DNA from: Chromobacterium alticapitis
Lineage (GTDB): Bacteria; Pseudomonadota; Gammaproteobacteria; Burkholderiales; Chromobacteriaceae
DNA length: 36,100 bases
Direction of reading: 5' to 3'
Assembly: GCF_002924365.1 (NCBI RefSeq)
Contig: NZ_PQWB01000175.1
Coordinates: forward strand, 1 to 36,100
The translations under genes and the position numbers were made by a program. Under the pieces are notes generated by a model that was not told the origin of the DNA, made no database searches, and worked only from the letters and a program-made list of their open reading frames with translations. Within the stretch, counting starts at the first letter, position 1. Every line of letters starts with the position of its first letter. Below are positions 24,601 to 32,422 of this stretch, piece after piece.

Positions 24601-25152
24601 TCAGATCCGGTTCATGCAGGCGGAGAAACCATTGGCGTAGCCGTAGCGCGAGTAATAATCGCGCTGAGACGGCGTGCCGTGCTCCTGGTAATCCGCCGCG
24701 TCTCGCGCCGAAGCCACCGCGTTCTCAATGAAGCTCGGATAGCGCAAATTGGTTTCCGCATACTTGGCGAAAGTGCCGCCCACGCAATCAGCCTGCAGCT
24801 CCTGCATCGGCGCCTGGCGGTTGATATTGTAGGTGTACTGCACGGTATGGCCCCACTCGTGCGCCAGGATGAATTTGGCCACGTAATCGCCGTAGCTGCT
24901 TTCTTGTTGCTGCAGGAAGTCGGTACCCACGCTGATGGTGTACGGACCGCAAGCCATCGCGTTGGCTTGCGGCTCGCCGCAGGCATTCTGATCCAAGTAG
25001 ACCGTCGGCCGCGAATAGCCCCCCAGGAAGCCGCGGATCTCTTTGGCGCTGGCCTGGATGTAGCTGTTGTTCACCGGCATGGCCAGCACGCCGACGGATT
25101 GGCCGGCCAGAACCGCGCCGAGCGCGAACAGATTGATTAGCTTGCTTGTCAT
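24601..25152 (-). CDS. Secreted neutral zinc metallopeptidase (YpfJ-like)
   Basis: A 183-residue exported protein. A signal peptide spans residues 1-24 (LFALGAVLAGQSVGVLA). The zinc motif HEWGH is at 98-102, and the downstream ELQADC (118-123) supplies the third ligand Glu and the conserved Q-A-D-C typical of the neutral zinc metallopeptidase family. Two further cysteines (58 and 68) may form a disulfide. It is shorter than the usual 250-300-residue YpfJ type. The upstream region (25153-25328) is AT-rich and holds its promoter. It is followed one base later by the Sel1-like gene, a likely partner. The substrate is unknown. Confidence 0.85.
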   Translation of the reverse strand: MTSKLINLFALGAVLAGQSVGVLAMPVNNSYIQASAKEIRGFLGGYSRPTVYLDQNACGEPQANAMACGPYTISVGTDFLQQQESSYGDYVAKFILAHEWGHTVQYTYNINRQAPMQELQADCVGGTFAKYAETNLRYPSFIENAVASARDAADYQEHGTPSQRDYYSRYGYANGFSACMNRI

Positions 25153-25322
25153 GATCTCTTTCTCCTTTGTTGTGGTGCCACGGAGATTTGTTTATGCGAT
25201 ATGAGTAAACGGATTGGAAAGAACAAATCTTGCTAAGAAACTCAATCAATATGCATATTGAATAACAAGAATTTACCGATGCCTTATCGATGACTCGCCA
25301 GAAAAACAGTCTGCCCACAAAC

Positions 25323-25351
25323 GAAAAAAGGACGGAGCCAAGCTCCGTCCT
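25323..25351 (-). terminator. Intrinsic terminator of the SDR gene
   Basis: AGGACGGAGC (25329-25338) pairs with GCTCCGTCCT (25342-25351) around a three-base loop. On the minus strand it is followed by a T-run (plus-strand A at 25324-25329). It lies 24 bases after the SDR stop. Between it and the peptidase start (25153-25322) is an AT-rich stretch, probably the peptidase promoter. Confidence 0.88.
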
Positions 25352-25374
25352 CCTCAAAATCGCCGACCGAGCGA

Positions 25375-26097
25375 TCAGGCCTGCTGGCCGGTGGCCGCCA
25401 GCACGATCTCGCGTATGCAAACACGCTGCGGCTGGCTGTAGGCGTAAGCGATGGCGCTGGCCACATCGTCGGCCGCCAGCACGCCACCCATCTGCTGCTT
25501 CCATTCTTGATAGCCGGCCTTGATCGCCTCATCCGTGGTGTGGCCCAACAGCTCAGTCTCCACCGCGCCCGGCGCGATGGTGATCACGCGCACGCCCTGG
25601 CCGGCCACTTCCTCGCGCAGGTTTTCGGAAATCGCGTGCACGGCGAACTTGGTCCCGCAATACGCCACATGGCTAGGGAAAGTCTTGCGTCCGGCGATGG
25701 AGCTGATGTTGATGATGGTGCCGCGGCCTCGCGCCAGCATGCCGCCCAAAACGGCATGGATGCCGTTCAGCAGGCCCTTGACGTTGACGTCCAGCATGCG
25801 TTGCCACTCTTCCGGATCCTGATTCGCCATCGCGCCCAGCAGCATCACGCCGGCGTTGTTGACAATGGCGTCGGCCGGGCCGAACTTCGCCTCGGCTTCG
25901 GCCAGCGCTTGCCGCATGGCGGCGCCATCGGTGACATCCACCTTGCGGCACAAGGTGTCCGGCAGATCCAGCGCCTCCAGCTTGTCCACTCGGCGCGCCA
26001 GCAGCAGCAAGGGATGGCCGGCGGCGGCGAATTGCTTGGCCGTCGCGGCGCCTATGCCGGAGCTGGCGCCGGTGATCACGATCAGGGGCTTGGTCAT
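25375..26097 (-). CDS. Short-chain dehydrogenase/reductase
   Basis: A 240-residue classical SDR using NAD(P). The cofactor motif TGASSGIGAATA is at residues 10-21. An Arg-Arg pair at the end of strand 2 (LLARRVDKLEAL) suggests NADP preference. NNAGV lies at about 80-84, with the catalytic Ser in ISSIAGRKTFPS and the Tyr-x-x-x-Lys in YCGTKFAVHA. It resembles the YdfG/serine-3-dehydrogenase-like subgroup of broad 3-hydroxy acid dehydrogenases. ATG 26097 follows AAGGAG. It is divergent from a LysR gene with a 112-base shared control region, so regulation by that protein is likely. Confidence 0.92.
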   Translation of the reverse strand: MTKPLIVITGASSGIGAATAKQFAAAGHPLLLLARRVDKLEALDLPDTLCRKVDVTDGAAMRQALAEAEAKFGPADAIVNNAGVMLLGAMANQDPEEWQRMLDVNVKGLLNGIHAVLGGMLARGRGTIINISSIAGRKTFPSHVAYCGTKFAVHAISENLREEVAGQGVRVITIAPGAVETELLGHTTDEAIKAGYQEWKQQMGGVLAADDVASAIAYAYSQPQRVCIREIVLAATGQQA

Positions 26098-26145
26098 GGA
26101 TGTTCTCCTTCCATAAAATTTATCGATATGAAACTGATGGAGCGT

Positions 26146-26182
26146 AGTATATTGATAGCAAAACCCGCTGAAAAATGATAAA
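26146..26182. promoter_or_regulatory. Overlapping divergent promoters between SDR and LysR genes
   Basis: Leftward: TTTTCA (26174-26169) and TATACT (26151-26146) are separated by 17 bases. Rightward: TTGATA (26152-26157) lies 19 bases before GATAAA (26177-26182), a weaker pairing. The two promoters overlap, so a LysR-type protein bound between them could control both. Inferred from sequence only. Confidence 0.4.
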
Positions 26183-26209
26183 AATCTCTAGCTGACATTT
26201 GTTATTTCT

Positions 26210-27034
26210 ATGGATATCCGCCAACTCAAGGCCTTCGTCGCCGTATTCGAAGCGCGCAGCATCACTACCGCCGCCCACAGGCTGTTCGTCACCCAACCCA
26301 CCTTGTCCGTCACCATACGTCAGTTGGAGGACGAACTCGGCGCCGCCTTGTTCGAACGCCTGCCGCGCGGCGTGGCGGTCAGTGAGGAGGCTAGGCTGCT
26401 CTACCCCCATGCCCGGCGCATGCTGGCGCAGGCAGAAGCCTTGTCCAAAATGTTCAAACAACGCCAGGATTGCCTGCCGCTGCGCGTGGGAATGGATGCG
26501 GACGTGGGGCGCCGCCAACTGGAAATCTTGCTGGCGCGCATCGCCGAGACGAAGCCGGGCATCCTGGCCGAAGTGGTGGCCGGCTGCGATGGCGACATCC
26601 GGCTGGCAGCGGAAGACGCACGCTGCGAAGACGAGCTGTTTCTGCCTTTATGGGAGGAGGATTTCGTGCTGGCAGTGCCTTTGCAGCATGCGCTGGCCGC
26701 GGCGGCCAGCGTCGAACTGGCCTTGCTGGACGAACCGGACTGGGTGATTTGCCCCGAGCACTCCAGCCACCAGCGCCTACTGGACCTGCATGGCGGCGCA
26801 TCGCCTGCGCTCGCGGCAGCCGCGCGCGCAGGCAATCTGCGGCTGGCCGCCCACATGGCGGCCGCAGGCATGGGCATCGCCCTGCTGCCCGCTTCCCTGG
26901 TGGAGGAGAATCCGGCGCTGCGGGCCATCGCCCTGCAGGGCGGCACGCTGACGCGGCGAGTGGGTTTATGCCATCCGGCCCAGGCTTTGGCGCTGCCCGC
27001 CTTCCAGGCCTTGAGGCAGAACCTGGCCATCTAG
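26210..27034 (+). CDS. LysR-family transcriptional regulator
   Basis: A 274-residue regulator. The N-terminal winged HTH (1-60) is canonical: MDIRQLKAFVAVFEARSITTAAHRLFVTQPTLSVTIRQLEDELGAALFER. The C-terminal periplasmic-binding-like domain (about 90-270) shows conserved elements such as LPLWEEDFVLAVP and HMAAAGMGIALLPASLV. It is slightly short for the family. Divergent from the SDR gene, which it probably regulates; the ligand is unknown. Confidence 0.92.
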   Translation: MDIRQLKAFVAVFEARSITTAAHRLFVTQPTLSVTIRQLEDELGAALFERLPRGVAVSEEARLLYPHARRMLAQAEALSKMFKQRQDCLPLRVGMDADVGRRQLEILLARIAETKPGILAEVVAGCDGDIRLAAEDARCEDELFLPLWEEDFVLAVPLQHALAAAASVELALLDEPDWVICPEHSSHQRLLDLHGGASPALAAAARAGNLRLAAHMAAAGMGIALLPASLVEENPALRAIALQGGTLTRRVGLCHPAQALALPAFQALRQNLAI

Positions 27035-27070
27035 CGGCCAGGGGAGAGAAAAATCGAGAACCGGCGCCTT

Positions 27071-27706
27071 TTAAAGCGGCAGCGGCGCGGACAAGCCGTA
27101 GTTGTAGATCAGCATGGAGGCGGTAAACAGCATGACGAAGCCGATCACGCAGTCCAACACGCGCCAGCTGACCGGCTTCTCGAACAAGGGCGCCAGCTTG
27201 CCGGCGAACAGACCGATGATGCCGAACCACAGCACGGAGGCGCACAGGCTACCCAGCAGGAAAGACAGGTTGGCCTCCTCTCCGTAGACCGTGGACACGC
27301 CGCCTATCAGCACCACGGTATCCAGCCAGACATAAGGATTGAGCAAGGTCACCACCAGAATGGTGCGGATGGCGCGTTTGCGGTCGCGCTCCACGCTGCC
27401 CGCCAACGACATGCCGCCGGCTTGCCAGGCGGCGCGGAAGGATTTGAAGCCCAGCCACAGAATGAAGGCCGCCCCGCCCCAGGTCACCACGCTCAAGAAG
27501 CCCGGAATGCCCGCCACCACCTTGCCCATGCCCAGCACGCCGCTGGCGATCAGCAGTATGTCCGCCACTATGCAGATGGCGATGATGGGCAGCACATGGC
27601 TGCGGCCTATGCCCTGGCGCAGGACATAGGCGTTTTGCGGCCCGATGCCGACGATCTGGCTGAACGAAATGCCCAGCGCGGAAAGAAAGACGTTGAAATT
27701 GAACAT
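27071..27706 (-). CDS. LysE/ArgO-type amino-acid exporter
   Basis: A 211-residue inner-membrane protein with about six hydrophobic helices, which exports basic amino acids (lysine, arginine). The family signature is SFSQIVGIGPQNAYVLRQGIGR (residues 14-35), followed by ICIVADILLI and the TLLNPYVWLDTVVLIGGV segment typical of LysE/ArgO. The ATG at 27706 was chosen over an upstream in-frame Met because it has GGAG (AGGAGCAGGCA) five to six bases upstream. The regulator ArgP gene lies 2.6 kb to the right, beyond an EAL-domain gene. Confidence 0.92.
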   Translation of the reverse strand: MFNFNVFLSALGISFSQIVGIGPQNAYVLRQGIGRSHVLPIIAICIVADILLIASGVLGMGKVVAGIPGFLSVVTWGGAAFILWLGFKSFRAAWQAGGMSLAGSVERDRKRAIRTILVVTLLNPYVWLDTVVLIGGVSTVYGEEANLSFLLGSLCASVLWFGIIGLFAGKLAPLFEKPVSWRVLDCVIGFVMLFTASMLIYNYGLSAPLPL

Positions 27707-27734
27707 TGCCTGCTCCTGAATCATTTGCAGGCAG

Positions 27735-27762
27735 ATTAAACTGCGCGGGATAATTAAGTAAA
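27735..27762 (-). promoter_or_regulatory. Candidate promoter and AT-rich regulatory region of the lysE-type gene
   Basis: On the minus strand TTTACT (27762-27757) lies 16 bases before TTTAAT (27740-27735). The region up to the EAL gene stop is strongly AT-rich, as in ArgP-controlled promoters. The gap between the two genes is only 67 bases, so part of the operator would lie within the EAL gene's 3' end. Confidence 0.4.
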
Positions 27763-27773
27763 ACTAATAAAAA

Positions 27774-30146
27774 TCATGCGGTATAAACAAAATTAATATC
27801 GCGCGTTTCGTTGCCGCTGCAGCGCCAGTCCCGCATCCATCCCGGCAGCTCATGCGCGGCCAGCGGAGGCGAAATCCCATAGCCCTGGCCATCATGGCAG
27901 CCTATCTCCTGCAAACGCTGCCAGATCGCCCGGCTTTCCACCCCCTCCACTACCAGTTTGCGCCCGGTATAATGCGCAAAAGACAACATGCTGCGGATGA
28001 TGGCCTCATTACCCGGCATCTCCAGCAACAGCCGGACGAAGCGCTGGTCGATCTTGATGGTGTCGAAGGGCAGCTGCTGCAGATGCACCAGCGAAGAGGC
28101 ACCGGTCCCGAAATCATCCAACGCGATGGACAGGCCCAAGTCGCGGCAGCGCTCAAGCTTGTCGGTGATCTGCTCCGCCTCCTGTTGAGTCACGCTCTCC
28201 AGCACCTCAAGCTCTAGAAAACCGCTGGGCAGCGGATTCGCCTCCAGCAGCGCGCTCAAGTTCGGCAAAAAATCATCGTGCTTCAGCGTGGCAGCGGACA
28301 AGTTTACGCTGAGAGGAATATGCAAGCCCTGGCCGCGCCACTCGCAGGACTGGCGCACCGCCTCGCGCAGCACCCACCAATCCAGCTCGCGCATCAGGTT
28401 GCTGTTTTCTATCGCGGGGAAAAACTCGCCCGGCAAAATCTGGCGTCCATCGCGCATCCAGCGCACCAGGGCCTCCGCCCCTTCTATGCGATTGGTTTGC
28501 AGATTGATTTTGGGTTGGAAATACAGCCGCAACTCGCCGCGCGGCACCGCCATGGCGAAGGCGCTGCGCATCGCATGCAGGCGATGCACCTCCTCATCCA
28601 GCGCGGCGTCGTAATGGCGGCTGTGTCCGCCGCCCAGATCCTTGGCCCGATTTAGCGCCAGATTGGCCCTGCGCAGCAGGCCGGCGGAATCGCACGGGCC
28701 GGCAGGGCTGATGGCCACGCCCACGCTGCAGCGCGCCTCCACTGTGACGCCCATGACTTCCACTTGCTGCGGCAACAGCCGCAGCACAGCCTCCACCAGC
28801 TCCGACGCCCGGTCCGCCCGCTCCGTGCAGGCGATGAAGCGCGACGCGCCCACCCGCCCGACATGGCCAAACGGATAAATGGCCTCGCGCAGCCTGCGCG
28901 CCATTTCGCACAACACCATGTCGCCGCCGTCATAACCCAGCCGGGCGTTGATTTCATGAAAGCCCTCCACCGCGATGGCCAGCACCGCCACCTGGCCATC
29001 GCTCCTGGCTCGCAGCAAGCGGCCTAATAGCTCTTGCATCTGGCTGCGATTAGGCAGGCCGGTCAAGACGTCGTGGCGGCTGAGGTAGGCCAGTTCGGTT
29101 TCGATGCGCTGGCCGCGCTCCAGCGCGTCATGGCGCTCCAGCGCCCGGCCGATCTCGCGCCCCATCACATCGAACAGGGCGAGCCGGGTTTGGTCGAAGA
29201 AACCGCGTTCGCGCGCATGCAGCGCCAACACGCCCGCCACCTGCTGGCGGACCAGCAAAGGCACAGCCAACAGGCTGCCCTCGCCCAGCTCGCTCAATTG
29301 CTCGCGCCAGCCGCTCAGGGCGGGGTCGTTGCGCACATCGTTGCTGAGCTGCAGCGCGCGCGCGCGCGCCGCCCGGGCGACCGGGTTTGCCTCGTGGCCG
29401 CCCTCCAGGCGGACCAAGGCGAACATTTCCTCGCCCGGCCCCTGCAAATCTTGATGGGACATGGCTTCCAGCCGCAACTCATCGCCATCCGGCACGCCCA
29501 CCCAGGCAAGATGGAAGGACGACTCCTGCATGCAAACATCGCATATGGACTGCAGCATGACGCGACGATCCACGCTGTCCGCCAACGCCAGAGTGACGCC
29601 GCTCAAGGTGGAATAAAGTGCCGACATGGACTGCAAATGGCGCTGGCGGGAAGCCGACTCCTGGTTCAGCGCGCGCTGATAGCCATGAGTTTTCAACATT
29701 TGCTCCAGCAGGATTCGCTTGCGCAGCAAGCGGGCGGCCTCAGCCTCGTCCGCCGGCGCGCTTATGGCCAAGCTGGACAGCATATGGGCCTGGACCCGCT
29801 CGTACAGGCCAGAAAGCCAACTCAGGCTGACGCCCAGGCGGCAGTTGGACTCGCCCTCCTGGCTGATGCGCCGCGCCTGCGCTTCGTCCAGCGGCTGGCG
29901 CAACAATCCTTCCCACTCGCGCAACAACCGCTCCGCCGCCGCGTCCAGGCCGCCGGCTCGCTCGCCCAGCAGAACGGATTCCCGCTCGCTCTTTAATAGA
30001 TGCCAGTACAGCTCTTTGGCCAACAGCTCGCGCCGCGCCAGGCAAAGATCGGCATAGCGCGGCAAAGGCGCCAGGTGCTCGGCTCGTATGCCGATAAGAC
30101 GGCACATGCCGGCCAGAAGTGCCTCATCATCCATCTGCATCTTCAC
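27774..30146 (-). CDS. GAF/GGDEF/EAL c-di-GMP phosphodiesterase with globin-sensor-like N-terminus
   Basis: A 790-residue cytoplasmic protein. Residues 1-160 resemble a globin-coupled sensor: ISQEGESNCRLGVSLSWLSGLYERV matches the proximal-His helix of HemAT/DosC types, but Asn101 occupies the His position. A GAF domain follows at about 180-340. The GGDEF domain (350-510) is degenerate, with GASRF at 433-437, so it is probably not a cyclase. The EAL domain (525-775) keeps catalytic residues: EALVRW (558-563), Asn615 (NLSAATL), Glu647 (LELEVLES), Asp677-Asp678 (DDFGTG), Lys698 and Asp700 (IKID), Glu734 and Gln754. It should hydrolyse c-di-GMP. The start is GTG 30146, with ATG 30140 as the alternative. 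It separates lysE from argP. Confidence 0.88.
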   Translation of the reverse strand: MKMQMDDEALLAGMCRLIGIRAEHLAPLPRYADLCLARRELLAKELYWHLLKSERESVLLGERAGGLDAAAERLLREWEGLLRQPLDEAQARRISQEGESNCRLGVSLSWLSGLYERVQAHMLSSLAISAPADEAEAARLLRKRILLEQMLKTHGYQRALNQESASRQRHLQSMSALYSTLSGVTLALADSVDRRVMLQSICDVCMQESSFHLAWVGVPDGDELRLEAMSHQDLQGPGEEMFALVRLEGGHEANPVARAARARALQLSNDVRNDPALSGWREQLSELGEGSLLAVPLLVRQQVAGVLALHARERGFFDQTRLALFDVMGREIGRALERHDALERGQRIETELAYLSRHDVLTGLPNRSQMQELLGRLLRARSDGQVAVLAIAVEGFHEINARLGYDGGDMVLCEMARRLREAIYPFGHVGRVGASRFIACTERADRASELVEAVLRLLPQQVEVMGVTVEARCSVGVAISPAGPCDSAGLLRRANLALNRAKDLGGGHSRHYDAALDEEVHRLHAMRSAFAMAVPRGELRLYFQPKINLQTNRIEGAEALVRWMRDGRQILPGEFFPAIENSNLMRELDWWVLREAVRQSCEWRGQGLHIPLSVNLSAATLKHDDFLPNLSALLEANPLPSGFLELEVLESVTQQEAEQITDKLERCRDLGLSIALDDFGTGASSLVHLQQLPFDTIKIDQRFVRLLLEMPGNEAIIRSMLSFAHYTGRKLVVEGVESRAIWQRLQEIGCHDGQGYGISPPLAAHELPGWMRDWRCSGNETRDINFVYTA

Positions 30147-30346
30147 ATTCGCCTGATTTTCACCAGGCTCTCCCCTCTGCCCGCATCCATCGCTGCTATC
30201 ATCATCGGCCCGTCCAGGGACGGACTTTTTCTTGTATTGTATTTATCTCGACCATGCACATTCGTATGCAATGGCCGAAGCCTGCAACATGCCACGCCGC
30301 TGGCTTTTAAGCAAGTCCAGCGGCATTATTAATCGGATATTTACTC
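30147..30346. other. Intergenic control region between the EAL gene and argP
   Basis: A divergent spacer of 200 bases. A perfect 8-bp inverted repeat (30296-30303/30317-30324, loop 13) lies 23 bases before the argP start. A short CGTC/GACG hairpin (30211-30214/30219-30222) near a T5 tract is a weak terminator at best. The rest shows nothing I can name. Confidence 0.35.
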
Positions 30347-31282
30347 ATGGCTGATCGCCCAAGGCCCGTGCTAGACCCCAAACAACTGCAAACCCTGGCT
30401 GCGGTGGCGGAAACCGGCGGCTTCGACAAGGCGGCGAAAAAGCTGTTTCTGACCCAATCCGCCGTATCGCAGCGCATACGCCAGCTTGAGGAACAACTTG
30501 GCCAGCCGGTGCTGACGCGCACCGTTCCAGCCGAGGCGACCGAAACCGGCCGCCAGTTGCTACAGCACTATCAGCAACTGCTGCTGATGGAGGACCAGTT
30601 GCTGCAAAAGCTGGACCCCGCCACACGTCAACGCGAATTCACCTCGCTGTCCGTGGGCGTCAACGCCGACAGCCTGGCCACCTGGTATGTGCAGGCGGTG
30701 GCGCCTGCCTTGCTTGAGCATGATCTGCTGCTGGACGTCGTGGTGGACGACCAGGATCACACCCACGAGCTGATGCGGACCGGCCATGTGATAGGCTGCG
30801 TCGGCACCCGCCCGGTGCCGATACAGGGCGGCACCCAGCACTATCTGGGCGCCATGCGCTACCTGTGCCTGGCCACTCCCGACTTCGCCGCTCGTTACTT
30901 TTCCCATGGCGTGAGCCACGATGCGCTGGCGCGCGCGCCATCCATCCTGTTCAGCCGCAAAGACGCGGTGCAAGGACAGTTCCTGCGCCAGGCCGCCGCT
31001 TACGAGGGCAGTTTTCCCAGTTTCACCCTCCCCTCCGCCCAGGGCTTCGTTGAGCTAACGCGACAAGGGCTGGCTTATTGCCTGCTGCCTGAGTTGATGT
31101 TGGAAGACGATTTGGCCAGCGGCCGCCTGGTAGACCTGTTCCCTGGCCAATACATAGACATCCCGCTCTATTGGCACCACTGGCGGGTGGAGTCGCGGCT
31201 ATCGCAGGCGCTGACCGAAGCCATGCTGAGCTACTGCGGACGATACTTGCGCCAGGACAAGGCGGCTGCTGCGGTCGGGTAG
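30347..31282 (+). CDS. argP: LysR-family regulator ArgP (IciA)
   Basis: A 311-residue LysR protein of the ArgP type, which binds arginine or lysine and controls the lysE/argO exporter. The start LDPKQLQTLAAVAETGGFDKAAKKLFLTQSAVSQRIRQLEEQLGQPVLTR is the ArgP-type HTH. The effector domain includes NADSLATWYVQAV, which is characteristic of ArgP, and GLAYCLLPELML. The start at ATG 30347 lacks a strong RBS. It reads divergently from the EAL gene. The lysE-type exporter on the other side of that gene is its presumed target. Confidence 0.92.
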   Translation: MADRPRPVLDPKQLQTLAAVAETGGFDKAAKKLFLTQSAVSQRIRQLEEQLGQPVLTRTVPAEATETGRQLLQHYQQLLLMEDQLLQKLDPATRQREFTSLSVGVNADSLATWYVQAVAPALLEHDLLLDVVVDDQDHTHELMRTGHVIGCVGTRPVPIQGGTQHYLGAMRYLCLATPDFAARYFSHGVSHDALARAPSILFSRKDAVQGQFLRQAAAYEGSFPSFTLPSAQGFVELTRQGLAYCLLPELMLEDDLASGRLVDLFPGQYIDIPLYWHHWRVESRLSQALTEAMLSYCGRYLRQDKAAAAVG

Positions 31283-31329
31283 CAGAATCCATCCGGCAAC
31301 GCATTCGGAATCGGCCCGGACATCCTGCA

Positions 31330-31358
31330 TTGACAAGGCTTGCGCCGTGTCGCATCAT
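31330..31358 (+). promoter_or_regulatory. Candidate promoter of cdd
   Basis: TTGACA (31330-31335) is a perfect -35 and lies 17 bases before CATCAT (31353-31358), a 4-of-6 match to the -10 consensus. The start codon is at 31389 with GGAGG just upstream. Confidence 0.35.
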
Positions 31359-31388
31359 CCGACGCCGACCTGGTTTTATGGAGGCAGC

Positions 31389-31826
31389 ATGACCAGCAAT
31401 CAGCAAGTACCCAGCAATGAGCAATGGGCGGAACTGGAAATGGCGGCGCGTCTGGCCGCGAAACAGGCTTACGCGCCCTACAGCAAGTTCACCGTCGGCG
31501 CGGCCATCCTAGATGGCAACGGCAAGATCCACATAGGCTGCAATGTGGAGAACGCCTCGTATGGCCTGTCTAACTGCGCCGAGCGCACCGCGGTCTACGC
31601 CGCGCGCGCCAATCACGGCATGCAGGAGGTGCTTGCCGTCTGTATTTACACCCCCACGCCCGTCCCCACGCCGCCCTGCGGCGCCTGCCGCCAGGTGCTG
31701 AACGAATTCGGACCGACCATGCGCGTGCGCGCGATCTGCGACGGCGAAGACATGATAGACAGCACGCTGGATCTGCTGCTGCCGGGCGCCTTCGGGCCCA
31801 AGAATCTGCAAGACGCCGCGCACTGA
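31389..31826 (+). CDS. cdd: Cytidine deaminase
   Basis: A 145-residue zinc enzyme that converts cytidine and deoxycytidine to the uridines for pyrimidine salvage. It belongs to the short homotetrameric type. The zinc and catalytic residues are in SNCAERTAVY (Cys-Ala-Glu) and PTPPCGACRQVL (Cys-x-x-Cys). Substrate-contacting YSKFTVGAAI and GCNVENASYGL are intact. The start ATG 31389 has GGAGG seven bases upstream. A strong intrinsic terminator follows, so cdd is a single-gene unit. Confidence 0.95.
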   Translation: MTSNQQVPSNEQWAELEMAARLAAKQAYAPYSKFTVGAAILDGNGKIHIGCNVENASYGLSNCAERTAVYAARANHGMQEVLAVCIYTPTPVPTPPCGACRQVLNEFGPTMRVRAICDGEDMIDSTLDLLLPGAFGPKNLQDAAH

Positions 31827-31858
31827 CTTTCTCGACCCGCGCTTGCATGACCACGGAC

Positions 31859-31882
31859 AGCCCTCCCACCGGAGGGCTTTTT
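31859..31882 (+). terminator. Intrinsic terminator of cdd
   Basis: AGCCCTCC (31859-31866) and GGAGGGCT (31871-31878) form an 8-bp stem with a four-base loop, followed by a run of T to 31882. It lies 33 bases after the stop. Confidence 0.92.
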
Positions 31883-31980
31883 CATGCGATGCGAGGCGGA
31901 AGTCTTCGACCGGCGAGGCTTCAGGACAGCGGAAATACGGCAAGACGGCGATAAACCATGGGAAAAACAAGCGACGCCGC

Positions 31981-32331
31981 TCAAGCGTCCTTGCTCTTGC
32001 GGCGCGGGGCCACGCCCTCCGGCGGAGGGTCGAAGCCGAATAAATTAGCTGTGCGTCCCATTTGAGACTGGCAAGCGATGACAAGCGCGCGATTGATCGC
32101 CTCTTTCTTGCTGACGCCCCACCACTCTATCATCTTGCCAAGCGATTTCTGAGCGTCGCGGCTCAGCTCCACCGTCACGGAAAGCTCCTGCAAACGGTTG
32201 CGCCGCAGCTCGCGGCTGCGGCGCTTGCGCTCGGCCACCGTCATCGCGCGTTCGCCCAAAGGCTTGCGTCCGGGCTTTTTCTGGACGCCTCCTATCAGGT
32301 CGAAGGTGTAATGATCGCAAGGGTCTTTCAT
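31981..32331 (-). CDS. Small basic protein, possible ribbon-helix-helix or DNA-binding protein
   Basis: A 116-residue, strongly basic protein. The middle part, KKPGRKPLGERAMTVAERKRRSRELRRNRLQELSVTVELSRDAQKSLGKMIEWWGVSKKEAINRAL, has an Arg-rich GRKPLGERAMTxAERKRRSRE motif found in accessory DNA-binding proteins, then a strand-helix-helix segment (LSVTVELSRDAQKSL...GVSKKEAINRAL) that fits a ribbon-helix-helix fold. I do not recognise a named family. The start was set at ATG 32331 because the longer frame above it is antisense-like, but no good RBS is visible. It lies 91 bases after the YkgJ-type gene on the same strand. Confidence 0.65.
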   Translation of the reverse strand: MKDPCDHYTFDLIGGVQKKPGRKPLGERAMTVAERKRRSRELRRNRLQELSVTVELSRDAQKSLGKMIEWWGVSKKEAINRALVIACQSQMGRTANLFGFDPPPEGVAPRRKSKDA

Positions 32332-32422
32332 GGGTGGAAAACGCGCCGCGGCTGGACAAGGCGCGCAAGCATACCACAAAGCCCGCCCTTGCGCAGAGGC
32401 GCGAAACGGCGCGATCGCGGCT

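Noticed and set aside
29034-29996. 320-codon plus-strand frame
   Set aside because: It is antisense to the GAF/GGDEF/EAL gene, has no RBS and reads as composition noise.
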